DNA from: Pleodorina starrii
Lineage: Eukaryota; Chlorophyta; Chlorophyceae; Chlamydomonadales; Volvocaceae
Direction of reading: 5' to 3'
DNA length: 64,000 nt
Assembly: GCA_030267565.1 (NCBI GenBank)
Contig: BRXU01000045.1
Span: forward strand, 260,501 to 324,500
Shown: positions 1 through 10,399 of the stretch, in pieces
Numbering within the stretch: the stretch's first letter is position 1
Layout of the letters: each line of letters opens with the position of its first letter
Position numbers and translations under genes: made by a program
Notes under the pieces: generated by a model
The model's input: only the letters and a program-made list of their open reading frames with translations
Database searches by the model: none
Told to the model about the DNA's origin: nothing

Positions 1-940
1 AGTCTCGAAGAAGCGAAGCGATCGTAGAGACTGAGCTAGGTTTGTTACGACGTCGTACAGCTGACCGAAGCTTTACCTTCGGTTCTCGCTGCGTTCAGGC
101 ATTCTGCCTTCACTTCACGAGAGCACTCACATCGCTGTGAGTTACCTAGTTTCCCGCCCCGCCCGAGCCTCCCTGGCTCGTGCTCCCGCCCTTTTTGTGC
201 CGTGCACGCCGTCCGCTGGAGTCTTTCGTGGCGGCGCTTGGGCCCCTGGTGACGGCCCCGCGCCCGTGGTGGCTGGCGTGTGCTGGCGGAGCTCGCCGCT
301 GGGTCGTGTGTGTGCGGTGCTTGAGGGATGTCGGTTGGACACACGGCCGTGCTCGCGGACCGGGACCAGCCCTCCGCTCACGGGGCCGTGGGCGGCAAGG
401 GGCCAGCCCTCCGCCGGGTGGGTTTTGGGTTCTCGGGCTGTCTTGCGCGTCGGTGGTTTCGTTGTGTTGTGCCGGCCGGGGCGGCGGTGGGGTTTTTTGG
501 CCTTGTGGTGCCCCTGTTCCCGTTTTTCCCCGCCGCGTTTGTTCCGTGCCGGTTTCTCGTTGCGGGAATCATAGGGGTTGCAGGCGCGCGCCTTTTGGCG
601 CTTGCTCGCGGTCGGGTTTTTCGGCCTGGTTGGCGGTGTTTCGGTTGTCTGCGCCCGGAGCTTTGGTTGGGTTGGGGGTTTGCCTTGGTTGCCGCGGCTC
701 GTCTCGCCGCCCCCGGGATGCCTGTTCGGCTGGCTGGCCGTCTCGTCTGTTTGCCGCGCGCCGGTGGCGTCGGCCGCGCGCTTTTCGCTTGTGCGCTCCG
801 GGCTGGTGTTTGTTTTTGGCGCTCCGCGCTTTGGCGCTCCGCGCTTTGTGCTGTGCTCTCGCTGCAGTGTAAAGGTCCTCGTCAATTGCCGCTTCCCCGT
901 TGATTGGCGGGTCGCTTCCTCGTTAGCCGATGGCCGGCTT
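1..940. mobile_element. PAT/Kangaroo-like retrotransposon end fragment
   Basis: This GC-rich stretch is a diverged, inverted relative of the A1-B1 half of the element at 48373-49364. Bases 1-130 resemble its 125-bp B repeat, including the CAGGCATTC-type motif and the AGAGCACTCAC block. Bases 340-420 share the CGGCCGTGCTCGCGGACC segment, and about 850-940 resemble its 91-bp A repeat (CTGCAGTGTAAA, then AGCCGAT). The long open frames on both strands are products of high GC. I see no reverse transcriptase or recombinase motif. The left end runs off the window. Confidence 0.5.
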
Positions 941-2035
941 CACTATATAGCTGAGGGCAGCTACAAGGAACAAACGTTAGTTGGTGATGTCTATATCGGT
1001 GTGCAGCCCTACGTACCCATCCACGCACCGCAACTGAACGCCTACGTATATATGTATCTGTGTCAACTCGCCCATCATTCGTCTTCAGAGCGGATTCGCT
1101 CTGTTCGTCTTTGCCTCAATTGACGGGAGGCAAGTTGCGAAGTTCGTTGTCCGGCCGATTGAAGCAACGAGTGATCTATCGAATGAAGCAACTAACGGTC
1201 GGATCAACGCCTCTCCCAAGCAAGTTGATTGCGTGCGTGCGCGTCTCAAACAATCAACTTCCGTCTATCTGTCAGCAATGCATACAACTAACGGCGGTGT
1301 CCCATCCATCAACGGCAGCAGCTAGCCCATCCATGCATCCAACAGCAGGCACCCGCCGCAGCATGCAGAACTACATACATACTCGGCGGGCTGGCTAGCT
1401 AGCTGGATGGATGGGAGAAATCGTGCTGCCTGGCGCGAGGGCGGGGGCGGGGTAGCTAAGTGGGTCCGTCCTTCCGCGCACCTCGATCGCTCCGTAAGCC
1501 AAGTAAAGTGCCCAGTAAGCCCTAAGTCAAGCAATTTTATTCGTGACCTGAGGTGGGACGTTTTACCATTATATCCGCCTATCTACAAACAAGTCATCGT
1601 AATAAGCAAGCCATGTACATTTCTGCACACACACGCACATACAGCGGCCCGCTGTCGTCGGTAATAAGAGAGCCATCGCTCGGATGTGTATGTGTGTGGA
1701 TGGCCCTCGCTCTACCTGGAGTTGTGAGGCGGGTGGGCCCATGCGTGCGTCTACATACATCCGTCAAGCATCTAGAAACGAAGCCCCGCCGCCTGCTGGT
1801 CAATGGGATCATCATCATACATTGATGAGCACCGATAAACACGCAACTCGCATTGGTGTATACATGGCAGCATGCTAGCAAGCTGCATGCGTGCGTGCTG
1901 CACGAACGAAGGCCTCGCTCATCCTTGGCCGTAGTCCTTGCATTGGCCGTAGTCAGCCAAACATCTCTAACAAGTAGTGATGCAGGTGAATCTGCATAAA
2001 ACACGCAACACGCAGGCAGGTAGGGGCAGGCGAAG
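941..2035. other. Gene-less stretch, nothing recognised
   Basis: There is no convincing coding frame, tRNA-like or TIR structure here. The sequence is mixed-composition intergenic DNA with short CATGCATG and GCTAGCTAGC runs. A plus-strand RRSMQNY-like frame at 1350-1398 faintly recalls gene A exon 2, but no signal-peptide exon lies upstream of it. Confidence 0.4.
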
Positions 2036-3075
2036 TAAGAGGACCCGGCTTGGAAAGGACAAGGGGTTGGTGTCGGCTTCCTTGAAGCCGGAAAAAGGGC
2101 GGGGCCCCGTTCAATCCGTACGGGTGGAGTTGAAGGGCTAGGGCGGCGAGGGCGTGAAGTGTGAGAGTGTCAACATTCCTGCTGATAGACAGCCAGAGCT
2201 TTCAGCAATCCGCCCCATGTTTAGCATCGCGCGCCGTCTCGGCACTGTGCAACTCTTCCGGCCAGCGCATTGGCTGAAGTTACTTGACAGTAGACATGCA
2301 GTGTATCATTCACACATCACGCAGGCTGACTTGCCAATAGAAGGACAGCGGAACTGTTTGAGAGGGTCGCGATGATGACGTGCAGTTGCCGACGAGAGTG
2401 CACAGTCTTCGCTACCGAGGTATTCGTCGTAGAGGAGGCTTGAAAACATTAGGACAGGGAATGTAGAAGTCCCCTAGGTTGCCGACTGGACTTGTTGGGC
2501 GGCCCGCAGATGAATCGTGCGTGCATCGGCGGCTTGGCGTCCAACAACCAGCATTTTGCCCCTCATGGTTTGCACCTTGCAACCTTTGTAATAGCAATAT
2601 GCGTCAAGACGATCGGACCGGCTAGCAGAGGTGCTGTGGTGTGGTCGCGGGAAGAATGTTCGCAATGCAAACATAGTTGGTTGCTTGCCGAAACGAAGAT
2701 TCATTTCACGCCGTCATGTCAAGAATCCCACCTTAAGGAACGATGAATCTTCTGGAATTAATTATAGGCCGAGAGGTGTTGGTTTGACCTCGGCCTCGGT
2801 CCATGGAGACTGCCAAACTGGTTTTTACTCATACGAGGTTGGGTTCCAATAATAAATTTACCGTGCAATAAAGAATGTAATCTTTTACTTATGCAGCCTT
2901 TCCGTTGGCCGAAAGTCTGCACTTGTCCAATTACTTCCATCCCAGATCCCAGAACCCAGAACCCAGAACCCAGAACCCAGAACCCAGAACCCAGAACCCA
3001 CGGACATGGGCAATCCTACAGGGCGGGGCCCCCCTGGGCGCTTCGCGCTGGGGCCCCGCCCAAAAAAACAGGTTT
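2036..3075. repeat. Dispersed repeat R1, copy 1 (most complete)
   Basis: This is the longest copy of a repeat that recurs at 9650, 11668-12332 + 13346-13610, 25000-25345 and 63768-64000. It begins near GGTGTCGGCTTCCTTGAAG and GGGCGGGGCCCC. It continues through GAGAGTGTCAACATTCCTGC, a TTCGCAATGCAAACATAGT block and GACCTCGGCCTCGGTCC, and ends near 3060 in GGGGCCCCGCCC. The GC-rich blocks near the two ends are inverted copies of each other (GGGCGGGGCCCC / GGGGCCCCGCCC), which may be terminal structures. I found no protein-coding motif. Its class is unknown; a non-autonomous transposon is the simplest reading. Confidence 0.6.
2941..3000. repeat. 8-bp minisatellite (CCCAGAAC)n
   Basis: About seven tandem copies of CCCAGAAC follow a CCCAGATC variant, lying inside R1 copy 1 where copy 2 has no such array. 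It is a copy-specific expansion. Confidence 0.85.
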
Positions 3076-3417
3076 TTTATGGTGGATATACGAGACAGGT
3101 ATTTGACGCGAAGTTTGTTGCCTGATTTGGCGGCGGCGTTAGGGTGCGCTGCACCTGACGACATCTATATATAAACACCGGCCAGCTGAACAGACTGCAA
3201 TACGTAAGCAGTCTTTATTTAAGGGGGACATATATACATACATGACTGACTATTAATAAGCCACAGCCAGAAGCGAGCGAGCGGCTGGTCTGTATATTGT
3301 TATATTCGTCTTCATGCATGTGTCTGTCTATCTATCTACGTATTTCTCTGCAGCTTGCAGAGCACAGCAGCGCACGGCTGCTGGCGGCATTATTTAATTC
3401 TTCCTGAGCCACGCCTA
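3076..3417. other. Short gene-less stretch downstream of gene A
   Basis: This is AT-rich spacer with TCTATCTATCTA runs. If the last exon of gene A lies beyond the MITE at 3418-4192, it should be here on the minus strand. I can see several possible AG acceptors but cannot choose one. Confidence 0.3.
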
Positions 3418-4192
3418 CGGGTAGGTTGCCCTTATTCGGAACACTGAACACTTTGCGAGCAAATATAAATTTGAGCTTGCAACCTTTTCAGCCAAATACC
3501 CTATCAGAGGTCCGTACATATGTCCTCGACATGCTGTAATTTTCGTATGCAAAGATAAGCAGGTCCTTGCGCAATAACCCTCAAAATGTGGTACTGGGTA
3601 CGCTCGCCCCTGAGTGGAACAAACGCCCCCAATCTGGAACACCGCCCAACGGCCAAAAGTGCCAGCCTTTGCGACGCGCGACTCCTGCAAATGCAATGTT
3701 GCCATTATATATAATGTCCGGTCACTTTAGTGTACATATGTCACTTAGCAGAGGTCACCTCGCGTGCCTAGTGGCCCCATGCGAGACACTCGCTTCCCGC
3801 CGACGCGCGCGGCCGGGCCCCTGGGTCGGCCCTTGGACGGAGCGGGAGACTTCTTTGCTCTCGTCATTTGACTGTATGGGTAAACCTATGTATACTTCTT
3901 AACAAATAGCACTTGTATATCACTTCAAACGTCCTTCTTGCAAGTCTGGCCCTATATCGCTCAACCAGCCCTAACCAGCACGTCAGGAAGTGACGATGCC
4001 GCTTCGTGGTTCTTACAAAAATCATTGTTTCTCACAGCACCAAGCACCTAGCGCATGCCCAAAATTTGCCGTAGATTGTCCATACGTTAATGTCCCTGTT
4101 GTAATTTTCTGACGATTTTTGGTGGCACCATTTCGCTAAATAAATTCATCGTTCCATATAGGGGACTGTTCCGAATAAGGGCAACCTACCCG
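3418..4192. mobile_element. MITE with long TIRs and TA target duplication
   Basis: The left end CGGGTAGGTTGCCCTT and the right end AAGGGCAACCTACCCG are inverted copies, matching without a mismatch for about 26 bp. They are flanked by TA on both sides (3416-3417 and 4193-4194). A TA duplication is the signature of Tc1/mariner-type transposition. The 775-bp interior has no transposase-like frame, so this is a non-autonomous element. It lies just downstream of the last recognised exon of gene A and may sit in its intron or 3' region. Confidence 0.75.
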
Positions 4193-4272
4193 TATCCTAC
4201 TGCGATGCTGTATTATTCATCTTTCGATGGCCCCATCAACGAACCTGCTGATGAGCTTTACGTAATACTTAC

Positions 4273-4809
4273 ATGCAGTCGTCGTCAACTATCATGCAAA
4301 TGGAGCAGCAGATTCCCTGCTCGTTCGTACCAGTGTCCGTCACGTACGTATCAAAATACTTCTGGAGGCTGCGCCGCGGCCTGCGGGCCGATTTGCAGCA
4401 CGCAGCAGCGATCGATCGCATCGCCCGCACGCACAAGCAAGCAAGCCACGCACAGACAAGCATAGCCAACCACATAAAGCAAAGCCAACCACATAAACAA
4501 AACTAACCAATCAATTAAAGACGGAGCGACATGGTGTAGCAACGCGAGGCGGCGGGGTATGTAATAAGCGCAAATAAGCGAAGTGTGCAACGATTGCAAC
4601 TAATGCTTAATAATGATGACCTTTCGCGGTCGTGTAACTTACATTTTGGCGCCGGCTCCGGCTCCGGCGGTATTGTCGGCGGCGCTGTCGGCGATGTCGC
4701 GGGCGGCGCGGCAGACGCCGATACCGGCCGCAGTGGCCAGGAGGAGGACCAGGAGGGCCGCCGCAACGAGGCGGCGACTAAAGTGGCGGCTGCTGAAGTG
4801 GGCGGCCAT
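4273..4809 (-). CDS. Peptide gene A: secreted cysteine-peptide precursor (3' end unresolved)
   Basis: Exon 1 is 4809-4643: ATG, a basic start, a hydrophobic run LVAAALLVLLLATAAGIGV, then CRAARDIAD and an Ala/Gly-rich tail ending at a GTAAGT donor in phase 2. Exon 2 is 4380-4273: after a GCAG acceptor it encodes PRRSLQKY, a longer linker than its paralogues, then CC-S-I-C-x6-C, and ends at another phase-2 GTAAGT donor. The first hydrophobic stretch reads as a signal peptide, and the dibasic RR before the cysteine cluster looks like a convertase-type cleavage site. At least 91 residues are encoded. The terminal exon is uncertain because a MITE begins 80 bp downstream. Exons 1 and 2 align in layout with genes B to F. 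The product should be secreted; its function is unknown. Confidence 0.65.
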
Positions 4810-4976
4810 GGTTGAGCGGGATCAAAGACAGTAGGATGGGCGGCGGATGCGCTGCTTGTACAGCTGCTCTTTTTGACTGGTTTGCTTGCTCTGCGTGTGT
4901 GATCTTGATGAAGTATATCGTGTCGTCGCTGTTGCATGCGGGCTGATGTTTAAAAATTTAGTGCGTTGTGAGGAGC

Positions 4977-4985
4977 TTTATATAT
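4977..4985 (-). promoter_or_regulatory. TATA-like box upstream of gene A
   Basis: On the minus strand the sequence is TATATAAAG, about 170 bp upstream of the gene A ATG. Comparable boxes lie upstream of genes B, D, E and F. The transcription start is not known. Confidence 0.4.
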
Positions 4986-4989
4986 GATT

Positions 4990-7149
4990 TAAGCGAGCGA
5001 ATGCACGCACGAATGAAGACAAGGTTCCCTCGACAGTACGTAAATACAGCTTGCGTCCTTGCGCTCGCGCGGGCGCTCGCTCGCTCAGCTGCGCGTGTCG
5101 GCGTAGACAGGGGGGCGGGGGTTGACAGTTCGTCGGTTGCTAGGCCGAAATTAACACCAAAATACCTTTCAAGGTGGCTGCTGGCTACTTCAAGGTTAAA
5201 CCGTATGTTATTATGATCGTTGTATGTAGTTTTACTGTTGCAGACATTATTGTGCGCTGGCCTGGGACTCGTTTCGTCTGGATGGATGGAGCATGCTGCA
5301 CGCATGCAGTCGCTCGACTGTCCGTTATTAGATAATGTGTGCTAACCGACGGTTGGCGGGGGACCGACCCGCGGGTCCCTGCTTTTACTAGCGCCTTTAT
5401 TTATTGTTTGCGCACCGAGGGATGATGGAAAAGGGCCATACCTACGTAAGGAAATGTATTTTTGCTGGTCCACGCATGCATCCGTGCGTCCAGCGAGCCT
5501 AGCGTGTGGTAAGGTAGGGAGCAGCCGTATGCCCGCCGCCCCTTCGGCGGATCAGCCCCTTCGACGGGTTCAGCAGACCACTACCGCGATGCAGGCATTT
5601 TTTTATGACTGATGCGTGGGTTGTCTCCCACGGGTGTTTTGCAGAGGGTTCGCTCATTCATTCACATTCATTTTGTTAATAATTTCACGGCGCAATGTGA
5701 GAATATATTACCCATACTGACCAAGTGTGTCGTCGTCGTCCACCCAGCCACGCACGCACCTCGCTGGACCGCCCCAAGCAAATAGCTTTAAGAACGTGGG
5801 TATGTAGCTTTTAGAAAGCTATTTGCGTGGGTATGTAGCTTTTAGAAAGCTACAAACCCAAGCAGTGGCAATCAATGCGGGGCAGGGTAGCCTTCCGTGT
5901 GATCAAGCAAGTTGATTGGCGGCAACCTGTAGCTCTTATCTTCGGGGGCCTGGACTCCGCGCGCCACCCGTGCGTGTCGTGCGGACGGGCACTCCATCCT
6001 GCCTCTTCGTGTCCTTGGTACTATACGCGACGAACGCTCGGTTGCACACACCGCCGTGGACCGTGCCCGGGCGTTCTGCAACGAGTATTACTCCGAAAAC
6101 TCCATAAAAAGATCAGCAGGTTGGCGTGTACAGCTGATGTCCAGACCTACCTGTCAAGACCATACATACATATGTCTGGCAGTCGAAAGGGCTTTTCAAA
6201 CTAACATCACCCCGACGAAAATCGGGTTTCGTAAGTACGAAACTGCTGGTGTATGTGCATTAAGAGTAAGGATTGGTTCACCCGTTATTGTCATTAAGTT
6301 CAAGGTACGCTAGGGACGACATACATGGCGTCATCGGTCAGCCCCTCGCTGAGCGCCCTCGCTGTCTGACTCCAGCGCCCAGCAACTTACACAACTGTAT
6401 GTGTTAGCTTACGATGCCCAATACATCCACTGCTTATGCTTCGTTGGACATTTGTACATCAGGTTGCTTATTACCATCTGATGACTGCAGCTAGGCCGCT
6501 GGGAATAAAGGCACTAAGAAGCTGATGCTCGCAACCGCTCATGAACTAACCTCCGCTCCTCCATCCGTCCGTATACAACCGTATTGTTTGAGATATAAAC
6601 CAGCGGCGGTCAAGAGACGTACTGCTACGAGTACCCGACTGGCGACGACCGCTACATACGCCATGCACATTACGTAATGCATATATACTATCCACGGCGG
6701 GCATGGTAGCTGGACTGTACGTACACGCACCAACCGACGGACCGTCACGCAATACGCAGACACTGACAAGCACGGTAATCTACGCATAGCAGCAAACAAC
6801 AATGGACACAGCTTCGTTCTAACTAACAATCTTCTATTAGGGTTCGTTCGTCGAACGAATCCGTCGGTCAGAATCGTGTCAATCGAATGCATGTATCGAT
6901 GTGGATGGCTCGGGACGTGCGCGTCGTCCTAGCACACCGGATTGCAGTCCATTCTGCAGGGCGGGCATGGATGGATGGATGAAGAGCGAGTTAGGGCAGC
7001 AGGTCCATTACGAGGGAGGGCGGTTAGTTTGCCAAGAGCGAAAACGAAGAGGAGAGGAATGTTTTGTAGATATATAGGACATGCAATACATCGAGGCTTA
7101 CCTCCTCCCCGGTAACCAGGCTCGCCTCCTCCCACGGAAGCAAGCACAC
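4990..7149. other. Intergenic stretch between genes A and B
   Basis: I see no gene. The segment GCGTCCTTGCGCTCG near 5050 recurs upstream of gene B (near 8310), which suggests common upstream ancestry of A and B. Around 5340-5660 there are GC-rich palindromic segments (for example GGGACCGACCCGCGGGTCCC) with no recognisable RNA gene. Bases 5795-5851 hold a short tandem duplication, listed separately. Confidence 0.4.
5795..5851. repeat. 26-bp sequence in two direct copies
   Basis: A 26-bp unit beginning CGTGGGTATGTAGC and containing the self-complementary AGCTTTTAGAAAGCT occurs at 5795-5820 and 5826-5851 with no differences. Confidence 0.85.
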
Positions 7150-8084
7150 TTATCTGCTCGCAGGTACTCGAGTCCATTCCCGTCTTCAAGCGGTAAGGCA
7201 ACTACTCATGGAAATTAATTACAGAGGATCGGAGCTGCCTGGATAACAGCTACATAGTGCGATCGCACGACTTTGTGGGTCTAATATACCTACAGGCAGT
7301 AATATGTGTCGGTTGCCAGAAAGCAGGTGGTGCAGCAGATCTCCTGAAGGCGGCGCCGCGGGCTGCGTGCGGCGTGCGATCGGGACGCACGCACGGGCGG
7401 GGGCGGCGAGGCAGGGGGCGACAGCAGGGTATGTCGGTGCGTGGAAACAACTAATAATGGCATCGGTTCTTACCTCTAAATACCAACGTACAGCGAGCTG
7501 CGGCTGACCTCCAACACAGCTGCTGCCCGTACGTACGTTGTCTCCAGTGCATGGTAGGTTTCGGAGCGCGCGTCGTGATAGATGGCGTGTCATCATCGCA
7601 AGATTAAGCACGCAGACATTATCTTATCGCGCGGGACTTGCCTCCCTGGATAGTACCTAACTGCTGGATGGCTGCGTGCTGGGTAATGTATGTAATCTGT
7701 ATGTATGTGTAAGGTTCCGCCAGCTAGCTAGCTAGCACTGCTGGCTGACCGCCTTGCGTGCTCACGCGCGGTCGCGGTAACGGTCGCGGTAACAAACTTA
7801 CTTGCGCGCGGTAACAAACTTACTTGCGCGCGGTAACAAACTTACTTGCGCGCGGTAACAAACTTACTTGCGCGCGGTAACAAACTTACTTGCGCGCGGT
7901 CGCGGTAACAAACTTACTTGTCGGACAGGCCTCCGACTCCGGCGGCTCCGGTGATGTCGGCGATGTCGCGCGCGGCGGCGCAGACGACTACGCCCAGCAT
8001 CACCATCAGAGTCAGAAGCAGCCGGAAGACCGCCGCAAGAGGCGGCGGACGAGCCGCGCTGCCGTTGCGGCGAAAGGCGCGCAT
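7150..8084 (-). CDS. Peptide gene B: secreted cysteine-peptide precursor
   Basis: Exon 1 (8084-7918) encodes a basic start, the hydrophobic run FRLLLTLMVMLGVVV, then CAAARDIADI and a Gly-rich tail, ending in phase 2 at a GTAAGT donor. Exon 2 (7362-7294) encodes PRRRLQEI, then CC-T-T-C-x8-C and Leu, and ends at GTAGGT in phase 2. The proposed exon 3 starts after the AG at 7154-7155: one base (A, 7153) completes a Leu codon and TAA at 7152-7150 stops, giving 79 residues. Genes E and F end in the same way. An in-frame ATG at 8126 would lengthen the N-terminus but spoil the signal-peptide start. Intron 1 begins with a 22-bp minisatellite that repeats the splice donor. Intron 2 contains one TIR of the element at 7221-8682. 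Probable role: secreted peptide, function unknown. Confidence 0.65.
7784..7917 (-). repeat. 22-bp minisatellite repeating the gene B splice donor
   Basis: The minus strand carries six copies of AAGTAAGTTTGTTACCGCG. The first is the natural exon 1 donor at 7917-7916. Five further identical donor cores lie 28 bp and then every 22 bp into the intron. Each unit keeps AAG-TAA in phase with exon 1, so use of any downstream donor would add a stop codon immediately after exon 1. Confidence 0.85.
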
Positions 8085-8258
8085 GGTCTCAGCTATGCTA
8101 GCAGAGCGAGTGCCCAGGATAAACACGAGCCAGAGAAATAAGCTGGATACGCTTCGTCAGCGATTTAGTTGCTAAGCGCGGCGACTGATGACGGCGGGCA
8201 GTTGTATGTGGTTTTCATGTGAGTTGAGACAGGCTTAATAAAGTGTAAATACCATGCG

Positions 8259-8273
8259 TAAATATATAAAACC
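8259..8273 (-). promoter_or_regulatory. TATA-like box upstream of gene B
   Basis: The minus strand reads TTTTATATATTTA about 180 bp upstream of the gene B ATG, a spacing similar to gene A. It lies inside the TIR pair. Confidence 0.35.
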
Positions 8274-8689
8274 GTACTGCAGCAGTTAATGGTCTCACGC
8301 ACGTGCAGCGTCCTTGCGCTCGAGCGAACATGTAGTTGCTCGATCGACCGTGATGGCATTTCGTAGACGACGGTTGGTGACGATCGATCGAAGGCTTCGA
8401 CAGGCAGCCGCTTGTTCGCTTATTATTATCCCGCAAAGCGTTCAGGACGGGCTAATGAGTGGTGGCCACCGCAGGCACGAGCTCAATCGATCGATAGGTA
8501 CCCTAGGCGGCGCTCGCCATCCACCACCACTGCTGATGCGTGCCCGAATAAACACTAACGCGGCCGCATGCAATAACGCTAACCCTACACAACACACATC
8601 AATCAGCATTAATTCTAGATAACATCGATACAGTATGTCGTGCGATCGCACTATATATGTAGCTATTATCCATCTCCTCTGTAATTGAA

Positions 8690-9649
8690 TAATTAACCCT
8701 AAACAACCTTAGCTAGATTACCCAACGTTAAAGCTATTATTACGGGTGCGCAACACAACTGCAGTTCCATCTCAACCCTGGCAAACGCCCCTTATTACTT
8801 CGTTGTGTAGATAGTATCCTACGTTCCTACCTGGGCAGCCTGGGCGGCGGCCCTCCTGGACACCTCGGATTCTACCCGCACACCCAGGGTACATGTACCG
8901 GCCGCCATTATTTGCACATACACACGGGGACGGACGGATAAGGAAGCCTGAAATCACGCAACTCTCATTACAATTAAGTTATGTTTATGGCGATGATCTC
9001 CCCGCCGAATAGGCATGTAGATATTTATTTTAGATAGCCGGAGGTAGCCCGGATGGTCATCCATGCACTTATGCATGCATCCAAAGTACGCACCAATGCA
9101 TCCACAGCACATACATGCAGTAGCAAGAAATAAACCCTACCCCATCCATCCATCCACTGACCCCGTGGTGGACCGCGTGTAGTCCCGCCGACCAATGGAC
9201 ACCCGCCCCACATCACATACACATACACCACTGTACATGCAGTATCGTAGCAGTCGCCATTGGAGTTTCCTCCATTATATATCACTCCACTGCACTAAGC
9301 TAGCTAGCCGCCGCCCGGGCGCACGCAGGTAGGTCATTCACCCTTGCTTTGGCTCTGCGTATATTCGTATGAACGGGCAGGTTGGGGTGCGCGCGTTTGT
9401 CTGGTCTGCTGAGCTTATTAGCCATACCAGCCACATGTGCGATCTATCATAAAGGGCAACGGATAGATAGGAAAGGCGCGGGGCACTATCCTCCGTGGCT
9501 GGTTCTACATTCGTACATACAGACCGCCGTGTGTTTCTGGGCGCACAATAATGCAAATACCGGTATGTCGAGCACGTAATTGATGGATGCACACATACAT
9601 GTCGGTGCGTATCTACTAATAATACGCAAGCACTCCACGTCAACGAACG
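8690..9649. other. Intergenic stretch; 9270-9620 is a segmental duplicate of 38780-39200
   Basis: No gene is seen. Bases 9300-9620 share an ordered series of blocks with 38880-39200: GGGCGCAGGTAGGTCA-like, TTGTCTGGTCTG / TTGTTTGGTCTG, TGTGCGATCTATC, then TATGTCGAGC. In the right-hand locus this block lies just downstream of gene C, so here it is probably the former downstream flank of the orphan exon G at 13622, now separated by transposons. Confidence 0.5.
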
Positions 9650-9735
9650 ACAAGGGGTGTCGGCTTCCTTGAAGCCGGAAAAAGGGCGGGGCCCCACTAA
9701 ATCCGTACGGGTGGAGTTGGAGGGCTGGTGGCTTT
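9650..9735. repeat. Dispersed repeat R1, truncated copy
   Basis: Only the first roughly 85 bp of R1 are present (GTCGGCTTCCTTGAAGCCGG to CGTACGGGTGGAGTTG). The sequence then departs. Confidence 0.7.
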
Positions 9736-9902
9736 ACACTCATGCTGTTGCACATTGTTAGTATGATACCTTCCTTGAGGTGTGTACACCAATTACCACC
9801 TTTCACGAGGGCCACGATCGATACACGCTGGTTTATAAGACCTTCACAAGCAGAACAATACTGAAGGGATATGCCCCTTAACCAACGTCAATCGACACGT
9901 GA

Positions 9903-10399
9903 CAACGCCTCCATCAACACACGCGCCCGGTATTCGTATCTATAAAAGCATGCCCTCTCCTGACAATCAGCCTGTCGCCCTCCTCCACTTCACATGTCAA
10001 TGAAACAGATTCGAACCCCTTCATCCCTTGAACATGGGTCGCCACCCAATTATACATCATGCTACTCCAACAGCATACTCACCTAACCATGTGGGTTTCA
10101 GTCCTCGTCTCTATTGCTCGGGGTATGGTGGTGGGTAGGCGGACGAGCAGCGGCTGCACGGCCAGAGCCATCTGCCGTAAAACGCCTCCATCAACACACG
10201 CGCCCGGTATTCGTATCTATAAAAGCATGCCCTCTCCTGACAATCAGCCTGTCGCCCTCCTCCACTTCACATGTCAATGAAACAGATTCGAACCCCTTCA
10301 TCCCTTGAACATGGGTCGCCACCCAATTATACATCATGCTACTCCAACAGCATACTCACCTAACCATGTGGGTTTCAGTCCTCGTCTCTATTGCTCGGA
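9903..10399 (+). repeat. 219-bp direct repeat in two copies
   Basis: Bases 9903-10121 and 10181-10399 match without visible difference and are separated by 59 bp (offset 278). Each copy contains CTATAAAAGCATGC, which resembles a TATA box. Downstream of it is a short ATG frame starting MWVSVLVSIAR that differs after the repeat ends. It could be a duplicated promoter and leader; I cannot show that it is expressed. Confidence 0.8.

Larger units (their letters stand above)
7221..8682. mobile_element. TIR pair enclosing exons 1 and 2 of gene B
   Basis: The left end ACAGAGGATCGG...AGTGCGATCGCACGAC (7221-7272) is inverted at 8636-8682 (GTCGTGCGATCGCACT...CCTCTGT), with AATT on both outer sides (7217-7220 and 8683-8686). 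The same ends bound a much shorter element at 48145-57694. If this is one element, it has captured most of gene B, since the terminal exon lies outside it. If not, these are two decayed insertions that happen to face each other. There is no transposase-like frame. Confidence 0.5.

Noticed and set aside
137..903. Several overlapping long frames in the first kilobase
   Set aside because: The DNA is very GC-rich and open in most frames; similarity to the PAT-like element end explains it, and no protein motif is present.
1340..1398. Plus-strand RRSMQNY frame resembling gene A exon 2
   Set aside because: No cysteine cluster follows, the strand is opposite to all other members and there is no signal-peptide exon upstream.
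7784..7920. Regular 22-bp repeats as a possible CRISPR array
   Set aside because: There are no unique spacers: the units are directly abutting, and the sequence is eukaryotic. It is a minisatellite.
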